A stretch of DNA of 64,000 nucleotides from Bacteroidales bacterium (GTDB lineage Bacteria > Bacteroidota > Bacteroidia > Bacteroidales > Muribaculaceae): positions 54,167 through 118,166 of the forward strand of contig JAAVFL010000040.1 in the NCBI GenBank assembly GCA_014800795.1. The letters are read 5' to 3'. The first letter of the stretch is position 1; every line of letters starts with the position of its first letter. The position numbers and the translations under genes are program-made. Shown piece after piece: positions 1-9,610 of the stretch. The notes under the pieces were generated by a model. That model was not told the DNA's origin, did no database searches, and saw nothing but the letters and a program-made list of their open reading frames with translations.

Positions 1-1513
1 TCTTGCCTATGTCGTGGTAGAGGGCGCCGGCGCGCACAAGCTGAACGTTGGCGCCGATGCGATGGGCTGCCTCGGTTGCGAGATTGCTGACCGCCATGGA
101 GTGTTGAAAGGTTCCCGGGCATTCCTGCGAGAGCTGTCGCAGGATTGAGTTGTTTATGTCAGACAGTTCGACGAGTGTCACTACCGATACCATTCCCGAA
201 AGTTTCTCGAACACGAATATGAGAATATAGGCGAAAGAGATCATCAGTGCGTTCACTCCGAAGAAGCCTATCAGTTTCCACGACAGCGATCCCAGCGATC
301 CGGCCGTCATAAGTTCCACGGCTATATATGAAACCACATAGGCGAGGAATCCAACCGCGGCCGAGCGAAGCAGTTGCGAGCGGCGCGAGAGCTCCTTGAG
401 CGAGAATATCACTACGCTTCCGGCCGTCATCTCTATGAAGATGAACTCGAGGGGGAAAGTGGCGAGAACCGTACACAGCAGAATCTCCACCAAATATGTG
501 AAGTAGGCCGTACGGGTATCGTAGAATACCGATATTATCACCGGAACAATGGCGAGCGGAACTATATAAATGCCCGAGACAAATGTATGCGACAGCACAA
601 CCGTGATTATGAAGAACACCGTCAGCAGCAGCAGCAGCGCCATCATCTCTTTCGGGCGCCCGAGTTTATCGGGATAGTACAGCAGACTGAAGCCGTAGAG
701 CAGTCCGAGCAGGATTATCACATATAGTGTCTGGCCTGCAAGGGTATTGCGTTGTCGGTTGCGGTCGTTGTTGGTAAGTTTGTCGAGTGTGGTCTCGTAG
801 GTTTTCAGAACCTGATAAATCTGTGGAGTTACGATGTCGCCCTGCGATATGATTCGTTCCCCTTTCTGTATCACCCCCACTCCGGCCACGATAGGCTGTA
901 TGAGCGATTCGCGATACATACGGGTGGCCTCTTTATCCTCCACCATATTGGGGTGAAGGAGCGACGAAAGTCCTACGGCGCGCACCGCCCTGTGTCCCTC
1001 TCCGTCGCGGAATATCGAGTCGATCATCGTGTAGGCCATGCGCTGCGACATATATCCGGCCGTGGAGTGCGAAATGTTTATGTTGTGTTCGGTGAATTTC
1101 ACTTCCGGAAGTTCGCCACGGTCGATGCGGCTTGCTGTCTGCTGGTCCACGATTCCATGTGCGTAAGCCTGACGGATGGCGCTGATGAGGCGCGAGCGTA
1201 TGAAAGGGGAGATGGAGTCGGCGCTCTCCACCGCCTCCACGGCGCGGCTTTCGGCGGCGAGGTCGCGCCTGTAGATGGGCACCATCACGTTGTCGATGCT
1301 GTCGACCATGGCTTTTACTGTAGCGGAATCGCGGTAGACGGTGATGTCGAACGGAGCGGTCAGCAGCGCATAGCTCCAAGGACGATTCTCCTCATAGCTG
1401 TATTTGTGACGGTTGTCGCGGGGCATGAAATATACCATCAGAGCGGTCGCCACAATGAACATGAGGCTCAGATATACCTTTCTGTGATTTTCCGAATTGC
1501 TGTTTGCTGCCAT
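1..1513 (-). CDS. pgpH: 7TM-HD family (PgpH/YqfF-like) HDIG-domain phosphohydrolase, partial (C-terminus beyond window start)
   Basis: Reverse strand from ATG at 1513 reads MAANSNSENHRKVYLSLMFIVATALMVYF...; the window edge encodes ...LVRAGALYHDIGK (HD motif). Open to the window edge, so absent from the ORF track. Confidence 0.85.
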   Translation of the reverse strand, partial: MAANSNSENHRKVYLSLMFIVATALMVYFMPRDNRHKYSYEENRPWSYALLTAPFDITVYRDSATVKAMVDSIDNVMVPIYRRDLAAESRAVEAVESADSISPFIRSRLISAIRQAYAHGIVDQQTASRIDRGELPEVKFTEHNINISHSTAGYMSQRMAYTMIDSIFRDGEGHRAVRAVGLSSLLHPNMVEDKEATRMYRESLIQPIVAGVGVIQKGERIISQGDIVTPQIYQVLKTYETTLDKLTNNDRNRQRNTLAGQTLYVIILLGLLYGFSLLYYPDKLGRPKEMMALLLLLTVFFIITVVLSHTFVSGIYIVPLAIVPVIISVFYDTRTAYFTYLVEILLCTVLATFPLEFIFIEMTAGSVVIFSLKELSRRSQLLRSAAVGFLAYVVSYIAVELMTAGSLGSLSWKLIGFFGVNALMISFAYILIFVFEKLSGMVSVVTLVELSDINNSILRQLSQECPGTFQHSMAVSNLATEAAHRIGANVQLVRAGALYHDIGK

Positions 1514-1529
1514 ATGAATTTAGAGTCAA

Positions 1530-3779
1530 TCAGATGGATATGCGGGCGGCTTTCTCCACCCCCTGTATTTTCTTTACTTTGCCGCACAAGTCGTTGACCT
1601 CCTCCACATCGGTCACCATCACGGAAAGGTCGCAGAAGAACACCTCTTTCTCGGCGCGTATGTCGAGGGCGCGTATGTTGAGCGCCAGGTTCGATGATAT
1701 GAGCGATATAAGTTCGTGGAGTATGCCGTGGCGGTCGATGCCTTCTATGCGGATATGGGCGAGGAAAGTGACGGCTCCCACATCCCAGCGTGTTGATAGA
1801 ATGCGAGGTCCGAAGCTGGCTTTCAGTGCATTGGCCCTCGGACAGTCGAGCGAGTGAACAACCACTTCGCCGTCGTCGTCCACGAATCCCAGAACCGCGT
1901 CGCCCGGAATCGGGTTGCAGCAGTCCGAGAAGCGGAAATTACCGTTGCCGTCGGCATCGAGTTTCAGAACGTAGATCTCCTTCATATTGATGGAACCGCG
2001 TTTGCCCGGGGTGGTTTCGGCGCCCGGTGTCTCCTCTTTGGTCTGCCGGCGCAGCAGTTTGTTGAGCAGGCGTTTGGTTGTGGAGCTCTGCTTGCGCAGT
2101 GTCTTTACCACATAGTCGTTCAGAACTATCTCCTGATTGCCGAGCAGATAGTAGAAATCATCGCGGTTGGCTGTCTTGTAAAGTCCCATCACCTTGGTGA
2201 TAGCCACATTGTCGTCGGCAATATCATGCTCCTTGAGGAATTGCGAGAATATCTCTTTGCCGGTGGCGATGGCAGGCTGGCGCAGTTTGCGCAGCGCCAC
2301 GCGCAGGCGCGACTTACCTTTGGCTGTGCTGAGAAAGTCGATCCATTCCGGTTTCGGAACCTGGCTGTGTGAGGTAAGCACCTCCACCTGGTCGCCGGAG
2401 TTTAGCCTGTGGCTCAGCGGAACGAGCTTATGGTTCACCTTACCCGCTATGCAGTGGCATCCGATCTGGCTGTGGAGGTTGAAGGCCACGTCGAGAACCG
2501 TGGCGTCCGTAGGGAGTGTCAGAAGTTCACCCTTAGGTGTGAACACCACTATCTCCGATGCAAAAAGGTTGAGCTTGAGAGTGTCGAGAAAGTCGAGCGC
2601 GTTGGGCTCCGGGTCCTCCAGAATATCCTGTATGGTGTGTAGCCACACGTTGAGTTCCGATTCTTCTTCACCCTCCACACCTACCTTGTATTTCCAGTGG
2701 GCTGCGAACCCCTTTTCGGCAATTTCGTCCATGCGGCGCGAGCGGATCTGCACTTCGATCCAGTTGCCGTCGGGTCCCATCACCGTCAGGTGGAGCGCCT
2801 GGTAACCGTTAGCTTTCGGGTTCGAGATCCAATCGCGTGTGCGCTCGGGGTGTAGCTTGTATATATCTGTGATGGCCGAATATATCTGCCAGCAGATACT
2901 CTTCTCCATAGCCGGGTCGTCGCAGTCGAACACTATGCGGGCGGCGTATAGATCGTAAACCTCCTCGAACGGTATATGTTTTTTCTCCATCTTGTTCCAG
3001 ATGGAATAAACCGACTTCACCCTTGCTTTTGCGGTATATTTCAGCCCCATGGCATCGAGCTTCTTCATCACAGGGCGTGCGAAGTTGGCGTAAATCTCGT
3101 TGCGCTGCTGCTCGGTGGCGGCGATTTTCTCGCTGATGCGCCGGTAGGCGTCGGGATGCTCATATTTGAAACTCAGATCCTCGAGTTCGGTCTTGATGGC
3201 GAAAAGCCCCAGCCGGTGGGCGAGCGGCGCATATATATATAGTGTCTCGCCGGCTATCTTATATTGCTTGTTGGGAGCCATTGATCCGAGGGTGCGCATG
3301 TTGTGGAGGCGGTCGGCCATCTTTATCAGCACAACGCGTATATCCTCGTTCATCGTAAGCAGAAGTTTGCGGAAGTTCTCGGCCTGTGCCGAGGCCTTGT
3401 CGCCGAATATACCTCCCGAAATCTTAGTCAGACCCTCTACGAGCTGGGCTATCTTTTTGCCGAAATTCTGTTCGATATCCTCAACGGTGTATTCCGTGTC
3501 CTCCACAACGTCGTGGAGCAGCGCGGCGCATATCGAGGTTGAGCCAAGACCGATCTCCTGACTGGCGATTTTGGCTACGGCTATCGGATGAAGTATATAG
3601 GGTTCGCCCGAGCGGCGGCGCACACCGTTGTGAGCCTCTTTGGCGAATCTGAACGCACGCTCTATTATTTCAACCTTCTTGCGGTGGTTGCTCTTGAGAT
3701 ACCCGTCGAGTACCTCGCGGAACGCCTCCTCTATCTGGCGATCCTCTGCCTCAGTGGTGAAACTGTTCTTCTGTGCCAT
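1530..3779 (-). CDS. Bifunctional (p)ppGpp synthetase/hydrolase, RelA/SpoT family
   Basis: 749 aa with HD domain (ALLHDVVEDTEYT), synthetase region (NGYQALHLTVMGPDGNWIEVQIRS), TGS and ACT regions. Confidence 0.95.
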   Translation of the reverse strand: MAQKNSFTTEAEDRQIEEAFREVLDGYLKSNHRKKVEIIERAFRFAKEAHNGVRRRSGEPYILHPIAVAKIASQEIGLGSTSICAALLHDVVEDTEYTVEDIEQNFGKKIAQLVEGLTKISGGIFGDKASAQAENFRKLLLTMNEDIRVVLIKMADRLHNMRTLGSMAPNKQYKIAGETLYIYAPLAHRLGLFAIKTELEDLSFKYEHPDAYRRISEKIAATEQQRNEIYANFARPVMKKLDAMGLKYTAKARVKSVYSIWNKMEKKHIPFEEVYDLYAARIVFDCDDPAMEKSICWQIYSAITDIYKLHPERTRDWISNPKANGYQALHLTVMGPDGNWIEVQIRSRRMDEIAEKGFAAHWKYKVGVEGEEESELNVWLHTIQDILEDPEPNALDFLDTLKLNLFASEIVVFTPKGELLTLPTDATVLDVAFNLHSQIGCHCIAGKVNHKLVPLSHRLNSGDQVEVLTSHSQVPKPEWIDFLSTAKGKSRLRVALRKLRQPAIATGKEIFSQFLKEHDIADDNVAITKVMGLYKTANRDDFYYLLGNQEIVLNDYVVKTLRKQSSTTKRLLNKLLRRQTKEETPGAETTPGKRGSINMKEIYVLKLDADGNGNFRFSDCCNPIPGDAVLGFVDDDGEVVVHSLDCPRANALKASFGPRILSTRWDVGAVTFLAHIRIEGIDRHGILHELISLISSNLALNIRALDIRAEKEVFFCDLSVMVTDVEEVNDLCGKVKKIQGVEKAARISI

Positions 3780-3985
3780 TTCGTTGTGGTCTCCCTTGTT
3801 TTAAGCTATGGCGGTGCCTATCCGCCCAATATCGCAAATTTACAACAATCCCCGCACACCTCAAAACGGTTAAGCGGTTTTTTGGGTGGAATAAGTTGAG
3901 AAGTGAAAAAGTGGCCGGGAAATAAAGGATAAGAGAAGAAGCAATGGTGTGGAGGTCGTGAGAAGTAGTAAGGGTCCGGGCAACC

Positions 3986-4137
3986 GCATCAAAATGCCAC
4001 GCATCGTGGAATGCAGGCCCGATTGTGACAGCAGATGGTGCGCATCGAACCCCGGTCATGCTCCCATCTCCGCGCCATTTATCCTTGACGGGGCCGGATC
4101 CCGTCGACGGCGCCTCGCTGATGGCCTGTTTTAATGC
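3986..4137 (-). repeat. Putative degenerate intergenic repeat, copy A
   Basis: Bounded by GCATCAAAA and TTTTAATGC; minus strand begins GCATTAAAACAGGCCATCAGCGAGGCGCC, similar to the copy at 13822. Confidence 0.5.
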
Positions 4138-4262
4138 AATTGACCTGAAAAAGAAGCAAGGCAACATTCCCTTTCATGAAACATTTTGGGAAGGCGCCTA
4201 TGCTTCTTTCCTCATTTTCTTTGTTGTTTGCGAAAAAAGCCATATCTTTGCAGTGAAAATAC

Positions 4263-4344
4263 GCCCGGATGGCGGAATCGGTAGACGCGACGGTCTCAAA
4301 CACCGTTGGGGCAACCCATCCCGGTTCGAGCCCGGGTCCGGGTA
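4263..4344 (+). tRNA. tRNA-Leu (anticodon CAA)
   Basis: GCCCGGA...TCCGGGT acceptor stem; anticodon stem ACGGT-CTCAAAC-ACCGT; T-arm GGTTCGAGCCC; variable arm present; no encoded CCA. Confidence 0.92.
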
Positions 4345-4350
4345 CACGCA

Positions 4351-4393
4351 GGTGGCTGTGTCATTTAACCAATGACGCAGCCACCTTTTTTTG
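4351..4393 (+). terminator. Rho-independent terminator downstream of tRNA-Leu
   Basis: GGTGGCTGTGTCA-tttaaccaa-TGACGCAGCCACC followed by TTTTTTT. Confidence 0.85.
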
Positions 4394-4440
4394 TGTAGCG
4401 CGATGCGGAAGCGGTCACCCGTGTGCAATAGCCTGAACTG

Positions 4441-4487
4441 TAAAAAAAAATAGAGAGGCGCGGCATCACTGCCTCGCCTCTCCCTTG
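4441..4487 (-). terminator. Terminator downstream of the 1208-aa lipoprotein gene
   Basis: On minus strand GAGAGGCG-aggcagtgatgccg-CGCCTCTC followed by TATTTTTTTTT. Confidence 0.75.
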
Positions 4488-4574
4488 AGTTAGTTCACTC
4501 TTGAGCTATTGATCTATATTGCTGACTTATATTAATTAATTCTTTTCAGAATTTAATTAATCCTTTTTTTTAGC

Positions 4575-7500
4575 TTAAAGACCTGGGTTGATGGTAACCT
4601 TAACTACGCTCTTGAGTTCGCCCCACTTGTGGGTTACAACTACAGGTATGTTAAGGACAAGGCTCTTCTGGAGCGCGATACCGTGACTGCTGAAGGTCAG
4701 AGTTCCATCTTCGGTTACATTTACCTCCCAGTTGAGGCTTGCGGGGGTACGTTCGTTAGTACCATCCTCATCTGTGATAGTGAGTTCACCTCCGAAGACA
4801 ACAGACTTGATGTCGTACCATTGTGCGAAATCAGTCTTGTCGGTGGTTACCTGACCATCTTCAACCTTGTATTCGGTGAATACGTTGTTGTAGCAGTCGG
4901 TGATGGTCATGCCCTCAGCGAGGTCGCGGGTCTGTTCAACCGAGTTCTGGGTAAGTGCTTCGATAGCGCCTGTGTTGAGGCTCTTGAGAGGCTTGATTAC
5001 CTGGAGGCTGGTTCCGGAAGTGATAGCGTAATCATTTCCGTTTTCTTTACCGTTGAGGTAGATGTACCATCCGAGGTTTACGGTAGCTTCTGCTTCTACG
5101 AGAGCGATACCGGCAGGGTTCTCACTGATGTTGAAGATAAGATCGGTTGTAACTTTTGCATCAGCTGCATCAAGGCCAAAGGCTTCGTGGTCGTCGTCGC
5201 CGGACCAGATGGTAGCGGCTACTTCAGTGCCCTTCACAACCTGATAAGCGCCTTCTTCTTCAGACGGAGCGGTTGCGCCGGCTGCAAACTGTGAGTCGCT
5301 TACACCTGCGATCTGGATATCCCAGTTAGCGCAGTCGAGCAGATTGTTGAGGTAAGGAAGATTACGGCCTGAGAGTACGTTGGTGTTGTATTCTGCAGTG
5401 GTGCTTCCGTCGTAGTTCTTAGGCATTTCCGTAGGCTGAATCTTCATTACACCGTTGCTGCTCCAGAAAGCGTCGTCGGTAGTACCCAGTGTGGGCAGTG
5501 CGGTCGGCCATTCAACAGTACCGTTAAGGGTAACTGTGATGCTCGGGAATGAAGTAGAAGTGAAAGTAACTTCTTTCTCGAGATCAACGTTCTTAGCAGC
5601 CATGTTAGCGAAGTCGCTCGGAGCTACTGTCCATGTGAAGATTGCTGTAGAAAGATCGGTGGGAACTGCGTCGAAGCTTGACGTTACACCGTCAGGATCA
5701 GTTACAGTGTAGTTCTCAACGAATTCTGCAGGAGTCATGTCGAACGGAAGTTCGTTGATCACATTCTTAACGAAGTAATCCCAAGTAACTGTAGCTTCGA
5801 ATTCCTCGCACTGGAGGGTCTTGGTGAATACATCGATTTCGAAGTCCTTGCCATCAAGTTCGCTGGTGTATTCGATTGTGAAGAACTTCTGGTCAACAAC
5901 CTGGTTGTTGTACTTCATCACAACGCTGATGATAGGAGTCTTACCGATGCGGCTTGCTGTACCTGCGTTTGTGGGGTTTTTGGGAGTAAGCTGTCCGTCG
6001 GCTGTTACAGTTGCGTAGAGCTGCTGGTTAACACCGTCTACAGTGTAAGCCTGAGCGGGAACAGAGTACTCGAATGTGAAGCCGAACGACTCGAGCTCTT
6101 CGGGGGTCATAACCTTATGGTTGGTGCCGTCGTTCATGCAGCCGGCAACAAGAGCTTTCAGGTCGAAGTATTCTCCCTCTTCATATGTGAAGGGAACTTC
6201 TGCAACGGGAGTTGCTGCGGGGTTGGCGGTCCAGATGTCTGAAGTAGCGAAGTGGTCTACGAGAGCGCGCTTGTCGTCAACGTGGGCGATTTCGGGGGTG
6301 AAGGTAGACTCTGCCAGGCGGCTGAATTCTGAGTAAACAACTGCGTCGGCAGCGTCTTCAGTTACAGTGTTGCCCTCAGCGTCGGTCCATTTGTAGTAGT
6401 TCTTCTCTGCGATGGGCACCTGAAGAGCGACTGTGTAGATGGAGTTGGGTTTGACGGCTTTGGCGTTGTCGATAGAACCGGTAACACCGTCATTCTTTGT
6501 AGCGGTAACTACGAGGTAGCCGGTGGCGCTATCCTTCTTGACGCTTACAACTTTCACTACGGGATCGTCAGCTGCACGGGTGGTGGCGATCTGCTGTACG
6601 AAAGCTACGTTAGCGGCATCGATGTCGTCGATGCTTACACCGGCAGGGTTCATGCGATAGTAAACCCGAGTGTCGTTGTTGGTAACGATTACAGGCTCAG
6701 CGTTAGCAGCGGGAGCTGCATAGATACCGGTGGCAGCGTTGAGGGTACCCATGGGCTTGAACGAAGCCGAGTAGAACTCGATGGTAGGAATACCACTTAC
6801 GTAAGCGCTGGGAACGAGGGTCAGACTGGTGAGACGCTTGGCGTTGATGGCAGCCAGAGTGCTCAGAGCGGAGTTGATCTGGCGGATATCATTCTGAACG
6901 GTAGTCAGAGTGGTCTTGATATCTTCGATGGCATCTTTGTTAGTCTGAACGTCTGTCTGAATACCTGTGATGGTACCTGTGATGGTTTCGATTTTATCCG
7001 TCACTTCAGTAACATTGCCCTGAAGGTCTGAGATCGCTGTAGCGTTCTTCAGGATGTCTGCCTGAGCGGTAGCAAGAGCTTCTTCAGCTGCAGTGATCTT
7101 GTCATTCAGTTCTGTAACATCGCCGTGAAGACCCTGCAATTCGTCGGCGAGGCCTGAAAGCAGTGTCTCGTAAGTGTTCTTGAATGTTTCAAGAGCGGCG
7201 AGCTGTGTATTAGTCTGGGTTACGAAAGTATTGTAAGCCGAGATCTGTGTCTGGAGAGCGGCGTCAACGTCTTCGATCTTGGTTTCGAGACCGGGGATGG
7301 TAGTTTCGACGATAGTGTTGATGCGCTCTGTCTCAGCTGCGATAGAAGCGGCGTTGGCAGCGATATCGGTTGTGTTTTTACCTACATTCTGGGTAAGAGC
7401 TGAGAGGTCGTTCTTAACGTTTCCGAGGTCGGTAGAGAGTGTGTTGACAGAGGTGTCGATACCGTCGATCTTTCCGCTCAGAGCTGCGATAAGGCTTGAG

Positions 7501-8201
7501 TTGCCGTTGATCTGATTGATGTAGTCGGCAAGCATCTCCTCGATCTCAGCTTTTGTGAGTTTCGAAGAAGCGATAGAAGCTTCGAGGGTAGCAACGGCTT
7601 CGTTGAGTTCCTGCTTGGTGGCAGCTTCTGCAACAGCTTTGGCAACGGCGTCGTATTGTTCGCCATATTCCTGCTTGAGCGCGTTGATCTGAGATTCGAT
7701 CTGGGCGCTGAGATTCTCTACCTGCTTTTTAGCCTCCTCTACAGCTTCGGCTTTAGCGGTGGCAGCGGCAGCCTGAGCAGCCATTGCTTCTGCGTTAGCG
7801 GCCTGAGCGGCAGCGTTGGCGTCAGCAGCTGCAGCGGCAGCATCAGCGGCAGCAGCTCCGGCAGCGTCGCCTGCAGCCTGTGCGGCAGCAGCGTCAGCGA
7901 GTGCGTCAGCAGCTGCATTCTTTGCTTCGGCAGCGGCGTTGGCAGCTGCTTCAGCGGCAGCGTTGGCGTTGGCGGCGTCGCTCTTCAGCTGGCTGAGTTC
8001 TTTCTCAAGAGCAGCAACCTGAGTCTTGAGAGCGTCGGACTGCTGGCTGAGTTTGTCGTCTATCTCTTTCTGCAGGGTGTCGTCGCGCTGATTGAGAGCG
8101 TCGATGTCGTCGCCGTAGTCCTGACAGCTGGTTACCATGGCTGCAGGAACAGAACCGAGCATTAAAGAGAATAACGTAGCTTTAAGAAACGTTTTCTTCA
8201 T
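4575..8201 (-). CDS. Large secreted lipoprotein-like surface protein; coiled-coil N-terminus resembling the PL29/DUF4988 N-terminal region, with Ala-rich segment
   Basis: N-terminus MKKTFLKATLFSLMLGSVPAAMVTSCQDYGDDIDALNQRDDTLQKEIDDKL (lipobox-like TSC), then about 85 Ala-rich residues, then long coiled coil and beta-rich C-terminus. Confidence 0.7.
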   Translation of the reverse strand: MKKTFLKATLFSLMLGSVPAAMVTSCQDYGDDIDALNQRDDTLQKEIDDKLSQQSDALKTQVAALEKELSQLKSDAANANAAAEAAANAAAEAKNAAADALADAAAAQAAGDAAGAAAADAAAAAADANAAAQAANAEAMAAQAAAATAKAEAVEEAKKQVENLSAQIESQINALKQEYGEQYDAVAKAVAEAATKQELNEAVATLEASIASSKLTKAEIEEMLADYINQINGNSSLIAALSGKIDGIDTSVNTLSTDLGNVKNDLSALTQNVGKNTTDIAANAASIAAETERINTIVETTIPGLETKIEDVDAALQTQISAYNTFVTQTNTQLAALETFKNTYETLLSGLADELQGLHGDVTELNDKITAAEEALATAQADILKNATAISDLQGNVTEVTDKIETITGTITGIQTDVQTNKDAIEDIKTTLTTVQNDIRQINSALSTLAAINAKRLTSLTLVPSAYVSGIPTIEFYSASFKPMGTLNAATGIYAAPAANAEPVIVTNNDTRVYYRMNPAGVSIDDIDAANVAFVQQIATTRAADDPVVKVVSVKKDSATGYLVVTATKNDGVTGSIDNAKAVKPNSIYTVALQVPIAEKNYYKWTDAEGNTVTEDAADAVVYSEFSRLAESTFTPEIAHVDDKRALVDHFATSDIWTANPAATPVAEVPFTYEEGEYFDLKALVAGCMNDGTNHKVMTPEELESFGFTFEYSVPAQAYTVDGVNQQLYATVTADGQLTPKNPTNAGTASRIGKTPIISVVMKYNNQVVDQKFFTIEYTSELDGKDFEIDVFTKTLQCEEFEATVTWDYFVKNVINELPFDMTPAEFVENYTVTDPDGVTSSFDAVPTDLSTAIFTWTVAPSDFANMAAKNVDLEKEVTFTSTSFPSITVTLNGTVEWPTALPTLGTTDDAFWSSNGVMKIQPTEMPKNYDGSTTAEYNTNVLSGRNLPYLNNLLDCANWDIQIAGVSDSQFAAGATAPSEEEGAYQVVKGTEVAATIWSGDDDHEAFGLDAADAKVTTDLIFNISENPAGIALVEAEATVNLGWYIYLNGKENGNDYAITSGTSLQVIKPLKSLNTGAIEALTQNSVEQTRDLAEGMTITDCYNNVFTEYKVEDGQVTTDKTDFAQWYDIKSVVFGGELTITDEDGTNERTPASLNWEVNVTEDGTLTFSSHGIALQKSLVLNIPVVVTHKWGELKSVVKVTINPGL

Positions 8202-8623
8202 AAATAATTATTTATTAAACGGTTAATAAAAAGATTTTGTCTATCTTGATGTATGTTGTGTTAATTGTTCCGGTTTATTATTAATAATGTGTATTTTGTA
8301 ATATTCTACCGTTCGCGATACGGCAGCAGGCGACATTACTGCATGTCGCGTGAATATCATCGGCAAAAGTAGTTGATTGGGGTGAGATAGAAACAATTTG
8401 AATATTGCAACATTGACGCAAAAGTGTTGCGATATTTGCAATTTATGGTTTTTCAGTAAAATTGTGTTAATCAGAAACGGTGTAAAGGTAATGAAATGTA
8501 GTGCGCTATGCGCCTCATATATGTTGCGGTGAATGCATCAGCGGATGGGCTTCGGTAATGTGTCGGCCCGCTTGGTTTATGCCTGGCCGACTGATATTCA
8601 TGCCCGGCGAGGAGGAGTCTGTT

Positions 8624-8851
8624 TCAGTTATCCTGCTGATTTTTACGATCAGGCAGATTGTTAGCCAGAATCTCGAAAAAATTGCGTCCGAGGATAATAG
8701 AAATCCTACCCAGAAGATCTGTGTCGATGGAGTTTTTCTGAAATAACCGGTATACGTTTGACCTGTCGAGATGCAGTTTCCGGGCAAACCACGATACGGT
8801 TCGTTCCTGTGCCTGCAATTCTTCCTTGATTAGCTGACCTATAGATATCAT
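8624..8851 (-). CDS. XRE/helix-turn-helix transcriptional regulator (small)
   Basis: MISIGQLIKEELQAQERTVSWFARKLHLDRSNVYRLFQKNSIDTDLLGRISIILGRNFFEILANNLP; HTH pattern. Start placed at the internal ATG of the listed ORF. Confidence 0.7.
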   Translation of the reverse strand: MISIGQLIKEELQAQERTVSWFARKLHLDRSNVYRLFQKNSIDTDLLGRISIILGRNFFEILANNLPDRKNQQDN

Positions 8852-9289
8852 AGAGCCTGCTGAATTGTACGTCTGCCGTTGACTTAGTTCCCGTTGTGTA
8901 GCCAAGGGGACAGAGTGTCGTTAATACAAAACGCGGGGAACATAGCCTTAATCCCCCACACAGGCATCGGCAAACGCCACACTCGAAGATCTCAGCCTGA
9001 AGCCCCGCGTTAGCCGAAATTGCGCACGACAAACAACATACACACATCCGGTCGGATAACCGGAAGGCATGTATGCATGTTGTCGGGAGTGATCACGACA
9101 AACCGAAGCGATGTTTAGGCTGCTTAGTCCATTTCGAGATTTTGAAATTTTGCCGATTTCGTGCGGAAAGGATTAAGCTAAACACGCTTAATAATAAATA
9201 CGGTCAGAGCAAGGCGACGCTTCGTCTGCCTGACATTTACAAAATTAGTGTTTTTTAGACGAAATAGCAAACCATAAAAATAAACAACC

Positions 9290-9565
9290 GCATCAAAACG
9301 GCATGTGAGTCGAGCGGGAAATCATCAGACCGCAAGATGGGGGAGGAGATGGGAGCTACCGGGCTGTGGAGTGTGGGGGGAAATGGGAGTGACCGGGCAC
9401 GATGTGAAGGTGGGGGCGGGCGTGATTTATGCTTCCGGTATCAGTCGGAGTAGGTGGGATTGTATAGGGTGTGGTAAATGGTTCCGGTCTTTGATAGGGT
9501 ATGGGTTTAATTGTGGGGATGTTGGCGTAGGGATGCGACAAAGGCTGCATCGTCAATTTTGATGC
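9290..9565 (+). repeat. Putative degenerate intergenic repeat, copy B
   Basis: Bounded by GCATCAAAAC and TTTTGATGC; contains AAGATGGGGGAGGAGATGGGAGC, shared in part with copy A (AAATGGCGCGGAGATGGGAGC). Confidence 0.4.
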
Positions 9566-9572
9566 AGCCTTT
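9540..9572 (-). terminator. Hairpin terminator downstream of the 9611..11356 gene
   Basis: AAAGGCTGCATC-gtcaattt-TGATGCAGCCTTT inverted repeat next to the minus-strand stop. Confidence 0.6.
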
Positions 9573-9610
9573 GTCTGTTGCTTGGGAGATGGTTTTGTAT
9601 AGAGGGGGGA

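Noticed and set aside
752-1597. 281-aa + strand ORF
   Set aside because: Antisense to pgpH; composition rich in H/R/G/C with no family pattern. It is a mirror ORF of the real coding strand.
3751-4428. Several small ORFs around tRNA-Leu
   Set aside because: They overlap the tRNA, its terminator and the intergenic repeat; no coding signal.
7656-8165. Ser/Cys/Gly-rich 169-aa + ORF
   Set aside because: Antisense translation of the Ala-rich GCx repeats of the lipoprotein; artefact of low complexity.
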